A DNA stretch of 64,000 bases from Acetofilamentum sp. (GCA_020721805.1 DYMB01000006.1:46598-110597), one strand, 5' to 3'; numbered from the stretch's first letter, positions 52,062 to 62,776 are shown. Numbers and translations: made by a program. The notes: a model not told the origin generated them from the sequence alone.

Positions 52062-54716
52062 TTATCTAAAAATAACAACTTTTTCAGTTAAATTTCTCCC
52101 GGAGATATTAAGCCTGATAAAATAAACACCTGTTTTAAAATCGTATTTTAACAGATACTCTTTTTTATCCTTCCCGAAATAAACATTTTTGGCAAAAATT
52201 CTTCTTCCTGAAGAATCGTATATTTCAAGTTTGCCAAAAACAGAGTTCGAGGAAGAATAGTTTATCCTGACAAGACCGGAAGATATCCTTGAAACTTTAA
52301 ATTTAAAATCTTTTAAAATGTTTTTCTCATCCAACACAAGATAGGGTGAATATTTACCCAGAAGCAGCCCATCGGATGGCACTGCAACATATACCCTTTT
52401 ATTCAATGTATCGCTCATAACTTTCTCAATCCTTGCCTGTCGATAAAAATGTGAAATTTCATCGAATGCATCAAAGGAAAATATTCCATAACCTTTTGTA
52501 TTATCATATGCTGCGACACCATTTTCAACAATTGATATTCTGTTAACATTTATCCCTATGTTTTTATTGAATATAAAAGTGGGATTTACTGGATCTGAAA
52601 TATCATACTTTACAAGTCCAGAGGTTCCAGCAGCAAGATATAGAGTAGAATTTTCTATATCACAGTAAGACTCGTTGTAATCTGTTGGATAAAGCAAAAT
52701 TTTCACTATTCCACTTGAAGGATATGAAGTTTTTAAAATGTATATACCATTTAAAAGGTCGGTAAGATAAAAGATAGTATCAAGAATCGCCGTAGAGGTG
52801 TAATATTTTCTTGTTCCTTCAGTAAAAGTTCCAGCGTTCGCGAATTTAAAATCTGGTAATATGTTCAAAAGGTAAAGTGTTGTTTGGGTTGTAATGAAAA
52901 GAACATCATTTTTTAAATCAACATCAGATATCGTTGCACCAGCAAGAAATGAATCTATTTTTGAAAAATTGTTTCTGTTAAATGAGAATATGGCATTTTC
53001 ACTAACAAAAATCATTATGGAATCATCATACTCTATCATTCTTCGATAATCTGTCCCATCTGAAAAAATTTGGTTGATATTTAAAATGGTTGTATCTAAA
53101 AGATCTACGGAAAAAATACCATCGTTTCCACCACAAACCCACAATTGATCATCAATAAACTTCATATCATAGGTTTTGTTTAGATCGAATGTATAAGATA
53201 TTATTGTGACATTGCTTGTATCATCATAAGATTTAACATTCAAAGAATTATATGTCCCATCAGTCGCTATGATGGAAGAAAATTGATTATAAAATTCAGC
53301 GGATATATTTGTAAGCCCAGAACTTACAGGGATAAAATAACCAATAGTATCAAAGATCTCCCCGATAAAATTTTTTGATGAATAGTTATCGGTTGTCCAG
53401 TAAAGTTTTGTTGAAAATAAAGAATCAGAGATATTTTTTAAATAGATTTTGCCTTTAAGATCCTTTATGTAAATTTTATTCTCTATATCAAGATATCCCT
53501 TTCTGTAGGGATTACCACCTGAAGGTTTTACTTCATAAACACAGGAATAGGATAATTCACCGTTTACATTTGTGTAAAGATTCCAGAATGGTTCGGTGTA
53601 ATCCCAGGTATTATGAACCTGAATAAAAGTATCCGTTCCACCATCATCATAACCTATACCAACGATAGAATGACCTATATACTCACCATTATAATAATAA
53701 TTCAAAACAGCCCAGTGAACAGGTCTTGTTGAATCGATTTCATTTTTAATATATCTATAAAAAAAGGTATCAGCAGTTTGTCCCAAAAGATGTTGACCTA
53801 AAACAAATGAATATTGATGTATTGAATTTGCAAAATTTGAATGTGCAGTCTTTATATTATAGATGGATGTTCCACCACTGTTAACAGAATCGGTATCCAT
53901 AAGAACCGAAAGTTCTCTCTGGGCTGAAGGAACATTGTGTCTATAAGATGATGTAACATCATCATATCTTGTGAAATAATAATCAACAAAATCGCCATAA
54001 CCTCTTGAATCATAGTATGAAAATATCATTGAAGATGATGTTGGTGAACAACCATATGACCATAAGACAAATGGCACATCCGCAACATAATTTGTTGCTT
54101 TCAAAGATGAGACCTTATATTGATTGTTAAAAACCTGTTTCCATTTAAAATTTATATTATCAGATTTTATATAATCTATTTTTTGGAAAGTTTTATAAGT
54201 TGCAAGATCAAGTATTTCATTTTCATTTAAATCGTAATAAAATCTACCAAATCCAGTATAATATAATACTCTGTTATCCTTCAAATTAAAATATTCTTTT
54301 AAATTCTTCCAGTTTGTTATAAAATAGGGAACACCCTTTGAGTATTCTAAAATAACATTGTTTTCTTTACGGGCTGATACTATGATGTATCCTGTTTCAT
54401 CTTTCAAAGAGAGTTTTTCTGGTTCAATATTCTTCTTTTTAAGGGATTCTATCCTTTCAATTAAACCTTCAAAATCAACATTACCATCTTTTGAAAAGAA
54501 AAACATATAGGCGTAAAGATAGCCATCAGGATAAGAAAGATACAATGGTTCATAATTCAAAACAAAAGAATTTTCAAAATTCTTTATTTTTTCATTTGCG
54601 ATAGATCTTGCTCTGTTTACATCTATAAAATTATCATCAAGTTGTGGCTTTTGAAACTGTGCTATCAAAAATAAAAAAGAGAATGAAAAAATAATAAAAA
54701 ATAAACTTTTTTTCAT
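52062..54716 (-). CDS. Secreted C39-like cysteine peptidase with repeat region and T9SS-type C-terminal sorting domain
   Basis: Signal peptide MKKSLFFIIFSFSFLFLIAQ; WSYGCSPTSSSMIFSYYDSRG (Cys), GHSIVGIGYDDG (His), HNTWDY (Asn); C-terminus KLEIYDSSGRRIFAKNV...TGVYFIRLNISGRNLTEKVVIFR. Confidence 0.75.
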   Translation of the reverse strand: MKKSLFFIIFSFSFLFLIAQFQKPQLDDNFIDVNRARSIANEKIKNFENSFVLNYEPLYLSYPDGYLYAYMFFFSKDGNVDFEGLIERIESLKKKNIEPEKLSLKDETGYIIVSARKENNVILEYSKGVPYFITNWKNLKEYFNLKDNRVLYYTGFGRFYYDLNENEILDLATYKTFQKIDYIKSDNINFKWKQVFNNQYKVSSLKATNYVADVPFVLWSYGCSPTSSSMIFSYYDSRGYGDFVDYYFTRYDDVTSSYRHNVPSAQRELSVLMDTDSVNSGGTSIYNIKTAHSNFANSIHQYSFVLGQHLLGQTADTFFYRYIKNEIDSTRPVHWAVLNYYYNGEYIGHSIVGIGYDDGGTDTFIQVHNTWDYTEPFWNLYTNVNGELSYSCVYEVKPSGGNPYRKGYLDIENKIYIKDLKGKIYLKNISDSLFSTKLYWTTDNYSSKNFIGEIFDTIGYFIPVSSGLTNISAEFYNQFSSIIATDGTYNSLNVKSYDDTSNVTIISYTFDLNKTYDMKFIDDQLWVCGGNDGIFSVDLLDTTILNINQIFSDGTDYRRMIEYDDSIMIFVSENAIFSFNRNNFSKIDSFLAGATISDVDLKNDVLFITTQTTLYLLNILPDFKFANAGTFTEGTRKYYTSTAILDTIFYLTDLLNGIYILKTSYPSSGIVKILLYPTDYNESYCDIENSTLYLAAGTSGLVKYDISDPVNPTFIFNKNIGINVNRISIVENGVAAYDNTKGYGIFSFDAFDEISHFYRQARIEKVMSDTLNKRVYVAVPSDGLLLGKYSPYLVLDEKNILKDFKFKVSRISSGLVRINYSSSNSVFGKLEIYDSSGRRIFAKNVYFGKDKKEYLLKYDFKTGVYFIRLNISGRNLTEKVVIFR

Positions 54717-54729
54717 AATTACCACCTTT

Positions 54730-55071
54730 TTATAGAACTCTTGGAATCACACAGATAAATTTAAACTCTTCATCATATGGATTTTTAAACTGATGTAATT
54801 CGTTTGGAAGAACAAAAACAAAATCGCCTTCCGAAATCTGGGTTTCACCTTCGGATGAAACAACTATACCCTTTCCACTTTCAACCTTGACAAGATGTTC
54901 ATAATTATGAGTGTGAAGTGGCGAGTAACCTTTTGGTTTTATTGTAAACAATCTCATTATTATCTTTTCTGAACCTTCATCAACGCCTATGGGTATCTGT
55001 ATTTCAACATTTGCAGCTTTTTCATCAGTAACAGGATTTTTTTTAACCGAAGAAATTTTATTTATTATCAT
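54730..55071 (-). CDS. Cupin-domain protein (Met at 55071 preferred)
   Basis: GYSPLHTHNYEHLVKVESGKG ... ISEGDFVFVLPNELHQFKNP. Confidence 0.88.
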   Translation of the reverse strand: MIINKISSVKKNPVTDEKAANVEIQIPIGVDEGSEKIIMRLFTIKPKGYSPLHTHNYEHLVKVESGKGIVVSSEGETQISEGDFVFVLPNELHQFKNPYDEEFKFICVIPRVL

Positions 55072-55072
55072 T

Positions 55073-55720
55073 TTATTCTCCGTGTGGATCCTTTTCTTTA
55101 AAAATTTTTTTATAATCCGGACCAAAATATTCTATCGCTTCAACGATAATAATCTTTTTCATATAATCACCCTTTTGAATCTTATCTAAAACTTCAATAT
55201 TTTTTATAACCTGTCCAAAAACGGTGTATTTCCCATCAAGATTTGGAGTGCTATCAAGACAAATGTAAAATTGACTACCAGCACTGTTTGGATCCTGTGC
55301 TCTTGCCATGGCAACGGTCCCCTTTAAATGTTTTATATCGTTAAATTCAGCATCTATAGTATAACCGGGTCCTCCTCTGTTGGTATTGTCCGGACTACCA
55401 GTTTGAATAACAAATTTTGGTTCAACTCTGAAAATTATCAGACCATCGTAAAATTTTTTTAAAGATAGGGTAATAAAATTTTTTACATGGTTTGGTGCTT
55501 TCTCTGGATAAAATCTTATCACCATCGTATCCTCTTCTTTCCCATCCTTAGATTGCCATACAAAAAGAGCAAGATAGTCTTTTGAAAAATTAAAATTTTT
55601 TATCACATCATTTTCCTCTTTGGTTTCCACTTTTACCTCTTCTTTCTTTTTTTCTTCACATCCATAAAATGTAAATATGAGCGTTATGAACAAAAACATA
55701 AGAGTGAAAATTTTTTTCAT
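55073..55720 (-). CDS. Cyclophilin-type peptidyl-prolyl isomerase lipoprotein
   Basis: Lipobox FTFYGC; VKNFITLSLKKFYDGLIIFRVEPKFVIQTGSP, SQFYICL, YTVFGQV. Confidence 0.93.
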   Translation of the reverse strand: MKKIFTLMFLFITLIFTFYGCEEKKKEEVKVETKEENDVIKNFNFSKDYLALFVWQSKDGKEEDTMVIRFYPEKAPNHVKNFITLSLKKFYDGLIIFRVEPKFVIQTGSPDNTNRGGPGYTIDAEFNDIKHLKGTVAMARAQDPNSAGSQFYICLDSTPNLDGKYTVFGQVIKNIEVLDKIQKGDYMKKIIIVEAIEYFGPDYKKIFKEKDPHGE

Positions 55721-55728
55721 TTTTCCTC

Positions 55729-56688
55729 CTACTTTCTTAAAGAGATTAAAAAAATATATAAAATGTAAGTAAAAAGCATTATCGATGAACCCTTTCTACC
55801 TAGAATATGTTTTTTCCCTAAAAACATAAGTAAAAATAAGATCAATGTAGCATAGATCAGGTATATCACATCAAAATTTAAATTCAAGTTGAATGGAATA
55901 TTCTTTATCATACCTGAAATACCCATTATAAAAAGTAAATTAAAAATATTTGAACCGACTATATTCCCTATCGCTATATCGCTATTTTTTCTAAAGGCTG
56001 CTACAGTTGATGTAACAAGTTCTGGAAGTGATGTTCCAACCGATACTATCGTAAGGGATATAAAACTTTCTGAAACTTTTAACATTCTTGCGATGTTTAC
56101 AGCGGACAATACAAGAATTTTTGAAGATACCATTAGAAAAATTATACCAAAAAAAATAAAGAATAAACTTTTGTTTAAAGAATAGAGTTTAATATTCTCT
56201 TCTATAACAGGCTCGATTTTTGCTAATTTGATAATATAGTATATAAATCCCAGAAAAAAAATAAAAAATATAAATCCATCTGTTCTTGAAAAAACATTTT
56301 CAAAACTTTTTCCACATACCAATCTATCGTTTACCAAAATTAAAAATAGAAGAGTTGAAAATAAAGAGAATGGAATCTCTTTATATGTTGTATTTTTCTT
56401 AACAACGATTGGATTGATAAGTCCTGAAACTCCTAAAATTAAAAGAAGGTTTAATAGATTTGAACCTATAATGTTACCAAGAGCAATATCCGTATGGTTT
56501 TGAAATGATGCAAAAATGTTTGTAAACAATTCAGGTAAAGATGTTCCAATAGATACCAGTGTAAGACCTATAACTATTTGAGAGACTTTAAACTGTATAG
56601 CCAAAGATGCTGAACCTTTAACAAAAAAATCTGCTGATATAATTAAAAAATATAATGAAATAAAAAAAATAAAAAAATTATAAACCAT
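55729..56688 (-). CDS. Na+/Ca2+ exchanger family protein (CaxA/YrbG-like)
   Basis: Duplicated alpha repeats IGLTLVSIGTSLPELFTNIFAS...GNIIGSNLLNLLLI and ISLTIVSVGTSLPELVTSTVAA...GNIVGSNIFNLLFI. Confidence 0.93.
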   Translation of the reverse strand: MVYNFFIFFISLYFLIISADFFVKGSASLAIQFKVSQIVIGLTLVSIGTSLPELFTNIFASFQNHTDIALGNIIGSNLLNLLLILGVSGLINPIVVKKNTTYKEIPFSLFSTLLFLILVNDRLVCGKSFENVFSRTDGFIFFIFFLGFIYYIIKLAKIEPVIEENIKLYSLNKSLFFIFFGIIFLMVSSKILVLSAVNIARMLKVSESFISLTIVSVGTSLPELVTSTVAAFRKNSDIAIGNIVGSNIFNLLFIMGISGMIKNIPFNLNLNFDVIYLIYATLILFLLMFLGKKHILGRKGSSIMLFTYILYIFLISLRK

Positions 56689-56730
56689 TTGTATAATTAT
56701 ATATATTCCTGGTTTAAAGTAAACAGGGTT

Positions 56731-59085
56731 TTAAATCGTGATCTTTTCGTTTCTTTTAACTTCCCCACTTATTATCATCTGTGCAAGTCTATCTTCAATA
56801 AAAGTCTGTATGTATCTTTTAATAGGTCTTGCTCCATACTCCTCTGAGAATCCTTCATCTATTATCTTCTCCCTTGTTTTATCGGTTACCAGCAAATCTA
56901 TACCATATTCAACAACCCTTTGTTTTACCTTTTCAAGCAGAATATCTACTATCTTTCCAACCTGATCTTTTGTAAGTTTTTTGAAGACGATTATATCATC
57001 AAGTCTATTTACAAATTCAGGTTTGAAATGTTTTTTGATTTCGAACATCACATCCTCTTTTATGTCTTCATAATCACCTGAAAAATCTATTTTCCCTGAG
57101 CCGATGTTGGATGTCATAATGATTACAGTGTTTCTAAAATCAACGATATGTCCCTTACCATCTGTCAGTCTTCCATCATCAAGAATCTGTAACATAATAT
57201 TATAGATATCAGGATGTGCTTTTTCAATTTCATCGAAAAGGATAACGGAGAATGGCTTTTTCCTTATCAGTTCAGTCAACTGTCCTCCCTCTTCATATCC
57301 AACATAACCCGGAGGAGCACCTATCAATCTACTGACTGAAAATTTTTCCATATACTCTGTCATATCTATCCTTACGAGAGCATCTTCGGTATCAAACAAA
57401 AATTCTGCAAGTGATTTGGCGACCTCGGTTTTTCCAACACCTGTTGGACCAACAAAAAGAAAAGAGCCTATGGGCTTTTTCGGATCAGAAAGTCCGGATC
57501 TTGATCTTCTTATCGCGTTGGATATCTTCTCTATAGCCTCATTCTGTCCTATAACTCTTTGATGTAACCTATTTTCCATCTTCAAAAGTTTTTCCTTTTC
57601 ACTTTCAACCATTCTTGAAACTGGTATACCTGTCCATTTGGAAACTATCTGTGCAACTACTTCACCATCAACTTCAGTCTTCATATGATTCTTTTTTATC
57701 CATTCATCCTTTTTTCTTTTCAGTTCCTTTGATATTTCATCACTCTCCTTTTTTAACATAGCAGCCTTTTCATAATCCTTTCTTATAACTGCGAGTTCTC
57801 CATCTTCAACTATTTTTTTAAGCCTGTTTTCAAGTAATTTTATTTCTTCAGGCATTGAAAAAAGTTTCAATTTCAGTCTCGCTGCAGCCTCATCTATCAG
57901 ATCTATAGCCTTATCGGGTAATCTCCTTTCGGTTATATACCTGTATGATAATTTTGCAGCCTGAATTATTGCCTCATCTAAAATTTTTATCCTATGATGT
58001 TCTTCATATTTTTTTCTCAAACCTTTTAAAATCTCTATAGTCTGCTCAACGGTTGGTTCTTTAATAAGGACAGGTTGAAACCTTCTTTCAAGTGCTCTAT
58101 CCTTTTCAACATATTTTCTGTATTCATCTATAGTTGTTGCACCGATCACCTGCATTTCCCCTCTGGCAAGTGCCGGTTTCAAAAGGTTGGAAGCATCAAG
58201 AGAACCTTCAGCCCTTCCAGCCCCGACAAGGTTGTGCATCTCATCTATAAAGAGTATTATTTTACCATTTGATTTTATTATTTCATCAACTATAGATTTC
58301 AACCTCTGTTCAAACTCTCCACGAAATTGTGTCCCTGCAACCAGTGCACCCATATCCAGCCCAAGTATCTTTTTTGATTTAAGGTTATCTGGAACATCAT
58401 CCTCAACTATCTTTTGAGCAAGCCCTTCAACTATCGCTGTCTTACCAACACCAGCATCACCTATCAAGACTGGATTATTCTTGGTTCTTCTCAATAGGAT
58501 CTCTATCGTTCTTTCTATCTCTTCATCCCTTCCTATAACGGGATCAAGTTTATGTTTTTTTGCAAGTTCGGTAAAATCTTTTGTATATTTTTTCAAAACA
58601 TTATAGTTCTTTTCGGCATTTTCATCGGTTATGGTTTGATTTCCCCTTATATTTTGTAAAATATCGTATATCTTTTCTTTTGTAAGATTGTATCTTAAAA
58701 AAAGGTTGTTTATTATTCTGTTTGAAAGATCAAAGAGAGCAAGAAAAAGATGCTCTGAACCAAGATACTGATCCTTTATCCTTTCCCTCTCCCTATCAGC
58801 ATCTTCAAAAAGTTGCTCGGTATCATAGGTTATATAGATCTGATGGGAAACACTATGTTCAACATATGGAAGTTTGTTTAACTCTCTATCAACATCATCG
58901 GTTATCTGTTTTACATTTATTCTTAACTCTTCCATTATGGAAGGTATAACAGATTCCTCACTTACAAGAAGTCCCTTCAATATATGTAAAGGTGTTATTT
59001 CGGTGTGTTTTTTCTGCTTAACAGTATCCTGTGCAATCGATAGAGCGGATCTTGCACCTTCTGTTAATTTTTCAAAATTTATCAT
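56731..59085 (-). CDS. clpB: Class I Clp/Hsp100 AAA+ ATPase (ClpB/ClpC type with short UVR-like middle region)
   Basis: Two Walker A sites ([32 protein letters not shown]); Clp_N domain; short linker with [14 protein letters not shown] resembling ClpC rather than a long ClpB M domain. Confidence 0.93.
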   Translation of the reverse strand: MINFEKLTEGARSALSIAQDTVKQKKHTEITPLHILKGLLVSEESVIPSIMEELRINVKQITDDVDRELNKLPYVEHSVSHQIYITYDTEQLFEDADRERERIKDQYLGSEHLFLALFDLSNRIINNLFLRYNLTKEKIYDILQNIRGNQTITDENAEKNYNVLKKYTKDFTELAKKHKLDPVIGRDEEIERTIEILLRRTKNNPVLIGDAGVGKTAIVEGLAQKIVEDDVPDNLKSKKILGLDMGALVAGTQFRGEFEQRLKSIVDEIIKSNGKIILFIDEMHNLVGAGRAEGSLDASNLLKPALARGEMQVIGATTIDEYRKYVEKDRALERRFQPVLIKEPTVEQTIEILKGLRKKYEEHHRIKILDEAIIQAAKLSYRYITERRLPDKAIDLIDEAAARLKLKLFSMPEEIKLLENRLKKIVEDGELAVIRKDYEKAAMLKKESDEISKELKRKKDEWIKKNHMKTEVDGEVVAQIVSKWTGIPVSRMVESEKEKLLKMENRLHQRVIGQNEAIEKISNAIRRSRSGLSDPKKPIGSFLFVGPTGVGKTEVAKSLAEFLFDTEDALVRIDMTEYMEKFSVSRLIGAPPGYVGYEEGGQLTELIRKKPFSVILFDEIEKAHPDIYNIMLQILDDGRLTDGKGHIVDFRNTVIIMTSNIGSGKIDFSGDYEDIKEDVMFEIKKHFKPEFVNRLDDIIVFKKLTKDQVGKIVDILLEKVKQRVVEYGIDLLVTDKTREKIIDEGFSEEYGARPIKRYIQTFIEDRLAQMIISGEVKRNEKITI

Positions 59086-59087
59086 AA

Positions 59088-59126
59088 AATACCTCCGATT
59101 AAAAATATAATTTAACCGAAGGTATT
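59088..59126. repeat. 13-bp-arm inverted repeat overlapping clpB -10 and Shine-Dalgarno
   Basis: AATACCTCCGATT (59088-59100) / 13-nt spacer / AACCGAAGGTATT (59114-59126); 11 of 13 Watson-Crick, other two G-U in the minus-strand RNA. Confidence 0.85.
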
Positions 59127-59131
59127 GTCAA
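59104..59131 (-). promoter_or_regulatory. Putative clpB promoter
   Basis: TTGACA-N16-TATATT; inverted-repeat arms lie either side of the -10. Confidence 0.55.
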
Positions 59132-59135
59132 GTTA

Positions 59136-59942
59136 TCATTCCACAATATATGGTAATATTAATCCTCTGGAAGAATAAGGTAAAGAATCATCATTTAAAC
59201 TACCCTCTGTGAAACCATCTATTACAAGTTTGTATCTTTTCTTTATCAGTGGCATTCTCAGATCAACTGAAAAATTATTTTGTGAATTTAACGATAATTC
59301 AACTCTTCTGAGTCCAGTATGAACAAAAAATCTTGAAGTCGAATCTGTTGAAAATAATGTTATGTTGAGATATGTTCCAGATGGAATAGATAAGATTCTA
59401 TTTTTTTCATAATATATGGTATCCATTTTGATAATTGTATCTATTATATTTTGAGCATAAAGTTTAATAGAATCAATTTTTACCTCTGGTGGATTTTTAG
59501 TATAAAAATAGGTATCGGTTATTTTTACAAGACGCCAACCGTTATGGAAATCTTTAACAGTATCCTTTTTAAAAAAACAATATCTTAGTAAAGTATCAAC
59601 ATATTCTTTAACAATCTTTACAGTATCGTTGGTACTATCCATATACCATATATTCATATTTCCGGGTAAAATTATTTTGATCGTTGCAAAGGCTGAATCC
59701 TTGGAAACATTTACATCAACCGTGTATGTTAAAGAATCGGTCATTGAAGGTGCCCTATACCATAAAAAAGGTTCTATATACGATTTACTCTTTGTGCTCT
59801 CTTCCTCCTGATCATATATCACCAAAAGAGAATTTTTTAAAGAATATATAATATTATCTATACTCGCTTCATCACTCTGTTTATTCAAAGAACAGGATAA
59901 TAATAAAGATAGGATAACCAAAAAAAATAATAATTTTTTCAT
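59136..59942 (-). CDS. Predicted lipoprotein, unknown function
   Basis: Lipobox MKKLLFFLVILSLLLSC. Confidence 0.7.
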   Translation of the reverse strand: MKKLLFFLVILSLLLSCSLNKQSDEASIDNIIYSLKNSLLVIYDQEEESTKSKSYIEPFLWYRAPSMTDSLTYTVDVNVSKDSAFATIKIILPGNMNIWYMDSTNDTVKIVKEYVDTLLRYCFFKKDTVKDFHNGWRLVKITDTYFYTKNPPEVKIDSIKLYAQNIIDTIIKMDTIYYEKNRILSIPSGTYLNITLFSTDSTSRFFVHTGLRRVELSLNSQNNFSVDLRMPLIKKRYKLVIDGFTEGSLNDDSLPYSSRGLILPYIVE

Positions 59943-60457
59943 AGATCCTCATCCTTTTTCATTTTTTTTATAAACTCTCTGCCCTTTAAAAAAAATTCTT
60001 CAGCCTCAAAACTTTTATAATCCGGATATGTCCAGGGAAGATATTTTATGCCATCTTTTGTAAATATAAAAGTGACTTCACAAAATATTCCCTCTCCAAG
60101 ATAGACTCTATGAGAAAAATTTTTTGTCGTTAAAAGTTGAACATTGTTTAAGGTTATAACACCCGGATCTATGTTTATCCTTCTTTTCCCATCGATTCTA
60201 TACTTGTTTTCTATTTGAATCGAAAATTTTTTCTTCTCGAAAAAATTTTCAAGTGATATAGGTTCCTGAAAAAGTATCCATTCTCTTGTTATATCGTTAC
60301 CTATCTCATCATCATAATAATGTGTAAATTTTGAAAAGTCTATAGTTTTCGAAAAAATCATCATTTCACCAAATGCATCGTTTAAATCTGATAAGACTTT
60401 GTATCTTATATTTCTATCGGCATAGAGCAAACCAGAAAAAAGCAGGTTAAAACTCAT
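59939..60457 (-). CDS. Hypothetical protein
   Basis: Open frame overlapping both neighbours by 4 nt; operon-like spacing. Confidence 0.65.
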   Translation of the reverse strand: MSFNLLFSGLLYADRNIRYKVLSDLNDAFGEMMIFSKTIDFSKFTHYYDDEIGNDITREWILFQEPISLENFFEKKKFSIQIENKYRIDGKRRINIDPGVITLNNVQLLTTKNFSHRVYLGEGIFCEVTFIFTKDGIKYLPWTYPDYKSFEAEEFFLKGREFIKKMKKDEDL

Positions 60458-61239
60458 AAATATAACCTTTTTATAAAATCTAATATAAGAAAAATAAAAA
60501 ATGATGATAAGGAAAGAAATGGAACAAATGGAATCACTTTATCATCTTTATCTTTATAATAGGTATAGTAAAAGATTATTCCAAATATACCTGCAAAAAT
60601 AAAGACAAAAAAGATATAAGGAAAACCTATAAATAATCCTATAAAAGCGGCAACATATATATCGCCCTCTCCCATCCCTTCCTTTTTTAAAATCTTTCCT
60701 CCAAAAAATCTTATTATAAAGAAGAAAATAGCACCGGTTAAAAATCCTGTTATAGATTCTTTTAAACTTATATATGTAGATGGAAATAACCAAAAGTTTG
60801 AAAAAATATTAAACTCTATAAAAAGGGCATATAAAACATATAACAATGATGGAAATATGAATAGTGATATATAAATATTTTTAGTCTTTAAATCTATGAA
60901 AGAGTTTACAAGTAAAGATGAAAAAATGATTATGTATACTAAAGATAATATGTTTATACCTGTTTTCCAAAAAACTATCAAAAACAAAAAACCTGTAATA
61001 GTCTCAACGATAGGATAAAAGAGACTTATCTTTTCTTTACAATATCTACACCTTCCCTTTAAAATCAGATAAGAGATGATAGGAAGGTTATCATACCATT
61101 TTATAGGTTTTTTACAGTTTGGACAGAAAGATGCTGGAAAGATTATAGATTTCTTTATGGGTATTCTATAGATCAGAACATTAAAAAAGGATCCAAAAAC
61201 TGCACCGATTACAAATATAAAAAACCAGAAAATTATCAA
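60454..61239 (-). CDS. Prepilin peptidase (type IV, PilD-like)
   Basis: GSFFNVLIYRIP, CPNCKKPIKWYDNLPIISYLILKGRCRYCKEKIS, GEGDIYVAAFIGLFIG. Confidence 0.93.
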   Translation of the reverse strand: MIIFWFFIFVIGAVFGSFFNVLIYRIPIKKSIIFPASFCPNCKKPIKWYDNLPIISYLILKGRCRYCKEKISLFYPIVETITGFLFLIVFWKTGINILSLVYIIIFSSLLVNSFIDLKTKNIYISLFIFPSLLYVLYALFIEFNIFSNFWLFPSTYISLKESITGFLTGAIFFFIIRFFGGKILKKEGMGEGDIYVAAFIGLFIGFPYIFFVFIFAGIFGIIFYYTYYKDKDDKVIPFVPFLSLSSFFIFLILDFIKRLYL

Positions 61240-62012
61240 TCCTTTACCTCTAACGATATTGAATCTTTAAAAAACTTTATATTAAACTGAAAGGAGATAA
61301 AATCAATCTTTTTAAACTCTTCCATTATTTGAAATTGGTTTTCCCCCTCTTTAACCTTTTTTTTATAAATTTCCTTTAAAATGGTTATTATGTTATTTAT
61401 AGCCTTTTGTTTTTCAAATCTGTTATTTGAATTGTCATATATCTGGTTCCATAATTTTATTGCTGTGATATAATCTCCCTCCTTTTTTTTCGAAGCGGCT
61501 GCAAAAGTTTTACAATAGTATGGTGCATCCTTCTTTGTTGAAGAGAAAAGAAACCATCTGTAAGATTTTTCATAATCTTGAAAATAAACATAATATAAAA
61601 ATCCCTGAATAAAAGGTATCTGCCAGAGTGTTGGTAAATTGACCATTCCCTTTTTTAAAATAGCCATTCCAAGATCTGGCTTTTTCATATCATATGTTAT
61701 CACCGTTCCTCCAAAAATATAACATTGCAAAAAATTTGAATCAAGTTGGGTTATAGCATCGAAAAGTTTATAAAGATGATCAAGTTTTCTATCGGTTAGC
61801 AAATGCTGTCCATAATACTGAATAATCTGAAACCACATTATATTTGTCAATGTAGTTTTGTAATCAAGTGATATCTCTTTTATCATCTTTCCAGAAGGAA
61901 AATATAAGAGTTCAGTTTCAAACTTTCCCTTATTTTCAGGCAGATTTTGAAGCAAAAAAGCGAATGATAATGTTAAAATGAAAAAAATAATTACTATCAA
62001 AAATTTTTTCAT
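61236..62012 (-). CDS. Membrane-anchored TPR-like hypothetical protein
   Basis: N-terminal TM helix; alpha-helical repeats. Confidence 0.6.
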   Translation of the reverse strand: MKKFLIVIIFFILTLSFAFLLQNLPENKGKFETELLYFPSGKMIKEISLDYKTTLTNIMWFQIIQYYGQHLLTDRKLDHLYKLFDAITQLDSNFLQCYIFGGTVITYDMKKPDLGMAILKKGMVNLPTLWQIPFIQGFLYYVYFQDYEKSYRWFLFSSTKKDAPYYCKTFAAASKKKEGDYITAIKLWNQIYDNSNNRFEKQKAINNIITILKEIYKKKVKEGENQFQIMEEFKKIDFISFQFNIKFFKDSISLEVKD

Positions 62013-62776
62013 AAAAATTCTTTTTTTCTAAAAATCAGAACCGAAATGTAAAGAAGAAATACTATATATATGAAAGTATAAGAAAAAGAAAAAAAGATAA
62101 AATTCAATGAAACAGGGATATTGTTCACAGCATAAACTTTTAAATCAAGAAAATAAAAGTTTGGTATTATAAGCATAAGAAATTTAAAGAAAATTTTAAG
62201 AAACATTTCTGGTGTTCTCTGTATCAGAAATGATAGGTTGTTAACAAAAAAACCTGCAACATATGTGAAAAATGTGAATACACTTGAAAGTATCGGTGTT
62301 GTGAATGTTGAATAGAATATTGCAAAAGAAGATAAAAGTAGAGATTGAAAAAAAATGTTCAAAATAGAATAAAGGATTGTGGTGTTGAAAGTTATGCTGT
62401 TAAAAAGCAAAATTAGAATAAAAAAAATAGAAGTGATTATAACAAAAAGAGATATTATAAAAAATAGACCAAAAAACTTTCCAATTATTATTTCATCTTT
62501 AGAAATAGGTTTTGTAACAAGAATAAAAATAGTCTTCTTTTCTATTTCCTGATAGATTATCCTTGTCCCGGAAAATAATATAATAAAAAGAGAAAATAGA
62601 GAAATGGTTGATAATCCACTATCTTTTACAACACGATCCCCCTCTCCAAGTGTCAAAGGGTTTAGTGAGAGTGAAATAAGCATTAAAAGAAGTGAAATTA
62701 GAATACTGAAGAACACAATTCTGTGTCTTATAGATTCTTTAAAAACAACAGTTCCTATATTTATAATATTGTTCAT
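62009..62776 (-). CDS. ABC transporter permease (ABC-2 type)
   Basis: Six hydrophobic helices; FKESIRHRIVFFSILISLLLML, KKTIFILVTKPISKDEIIIGKFFG. Confidence 0.82.
   Translation of the reverse strand: MNNIINIGTVVFKESIRHRIVFFSILISLLLMLISLSLNPLTLGEGDRVVKDSGLSTISLFSLFIILFSGTRIIYQEIEKKTIFILVTKPISKDEIIIGKFFGLFFIISLFVIITSIFFILILLFNSITFNTTILYSILNIFFQSLLLSSFAIFYSTFTTPILSSVFTFFTYVAGFFVNNLSFLIQRTPEMFLKIFFKFLMLIIPNFYFLDLKVYAVNNIPVSLNFIFFSFSYTFIYIVFLLYISVLIFRKKEFL

Noticed and set aside
59088-59126. Intrinsic terminator for the gene upstream of clpB
   Set aside because: The 3' arm is followed by TTATGATAAATTTTG rather than a U-run, and it contains the clpB SD.
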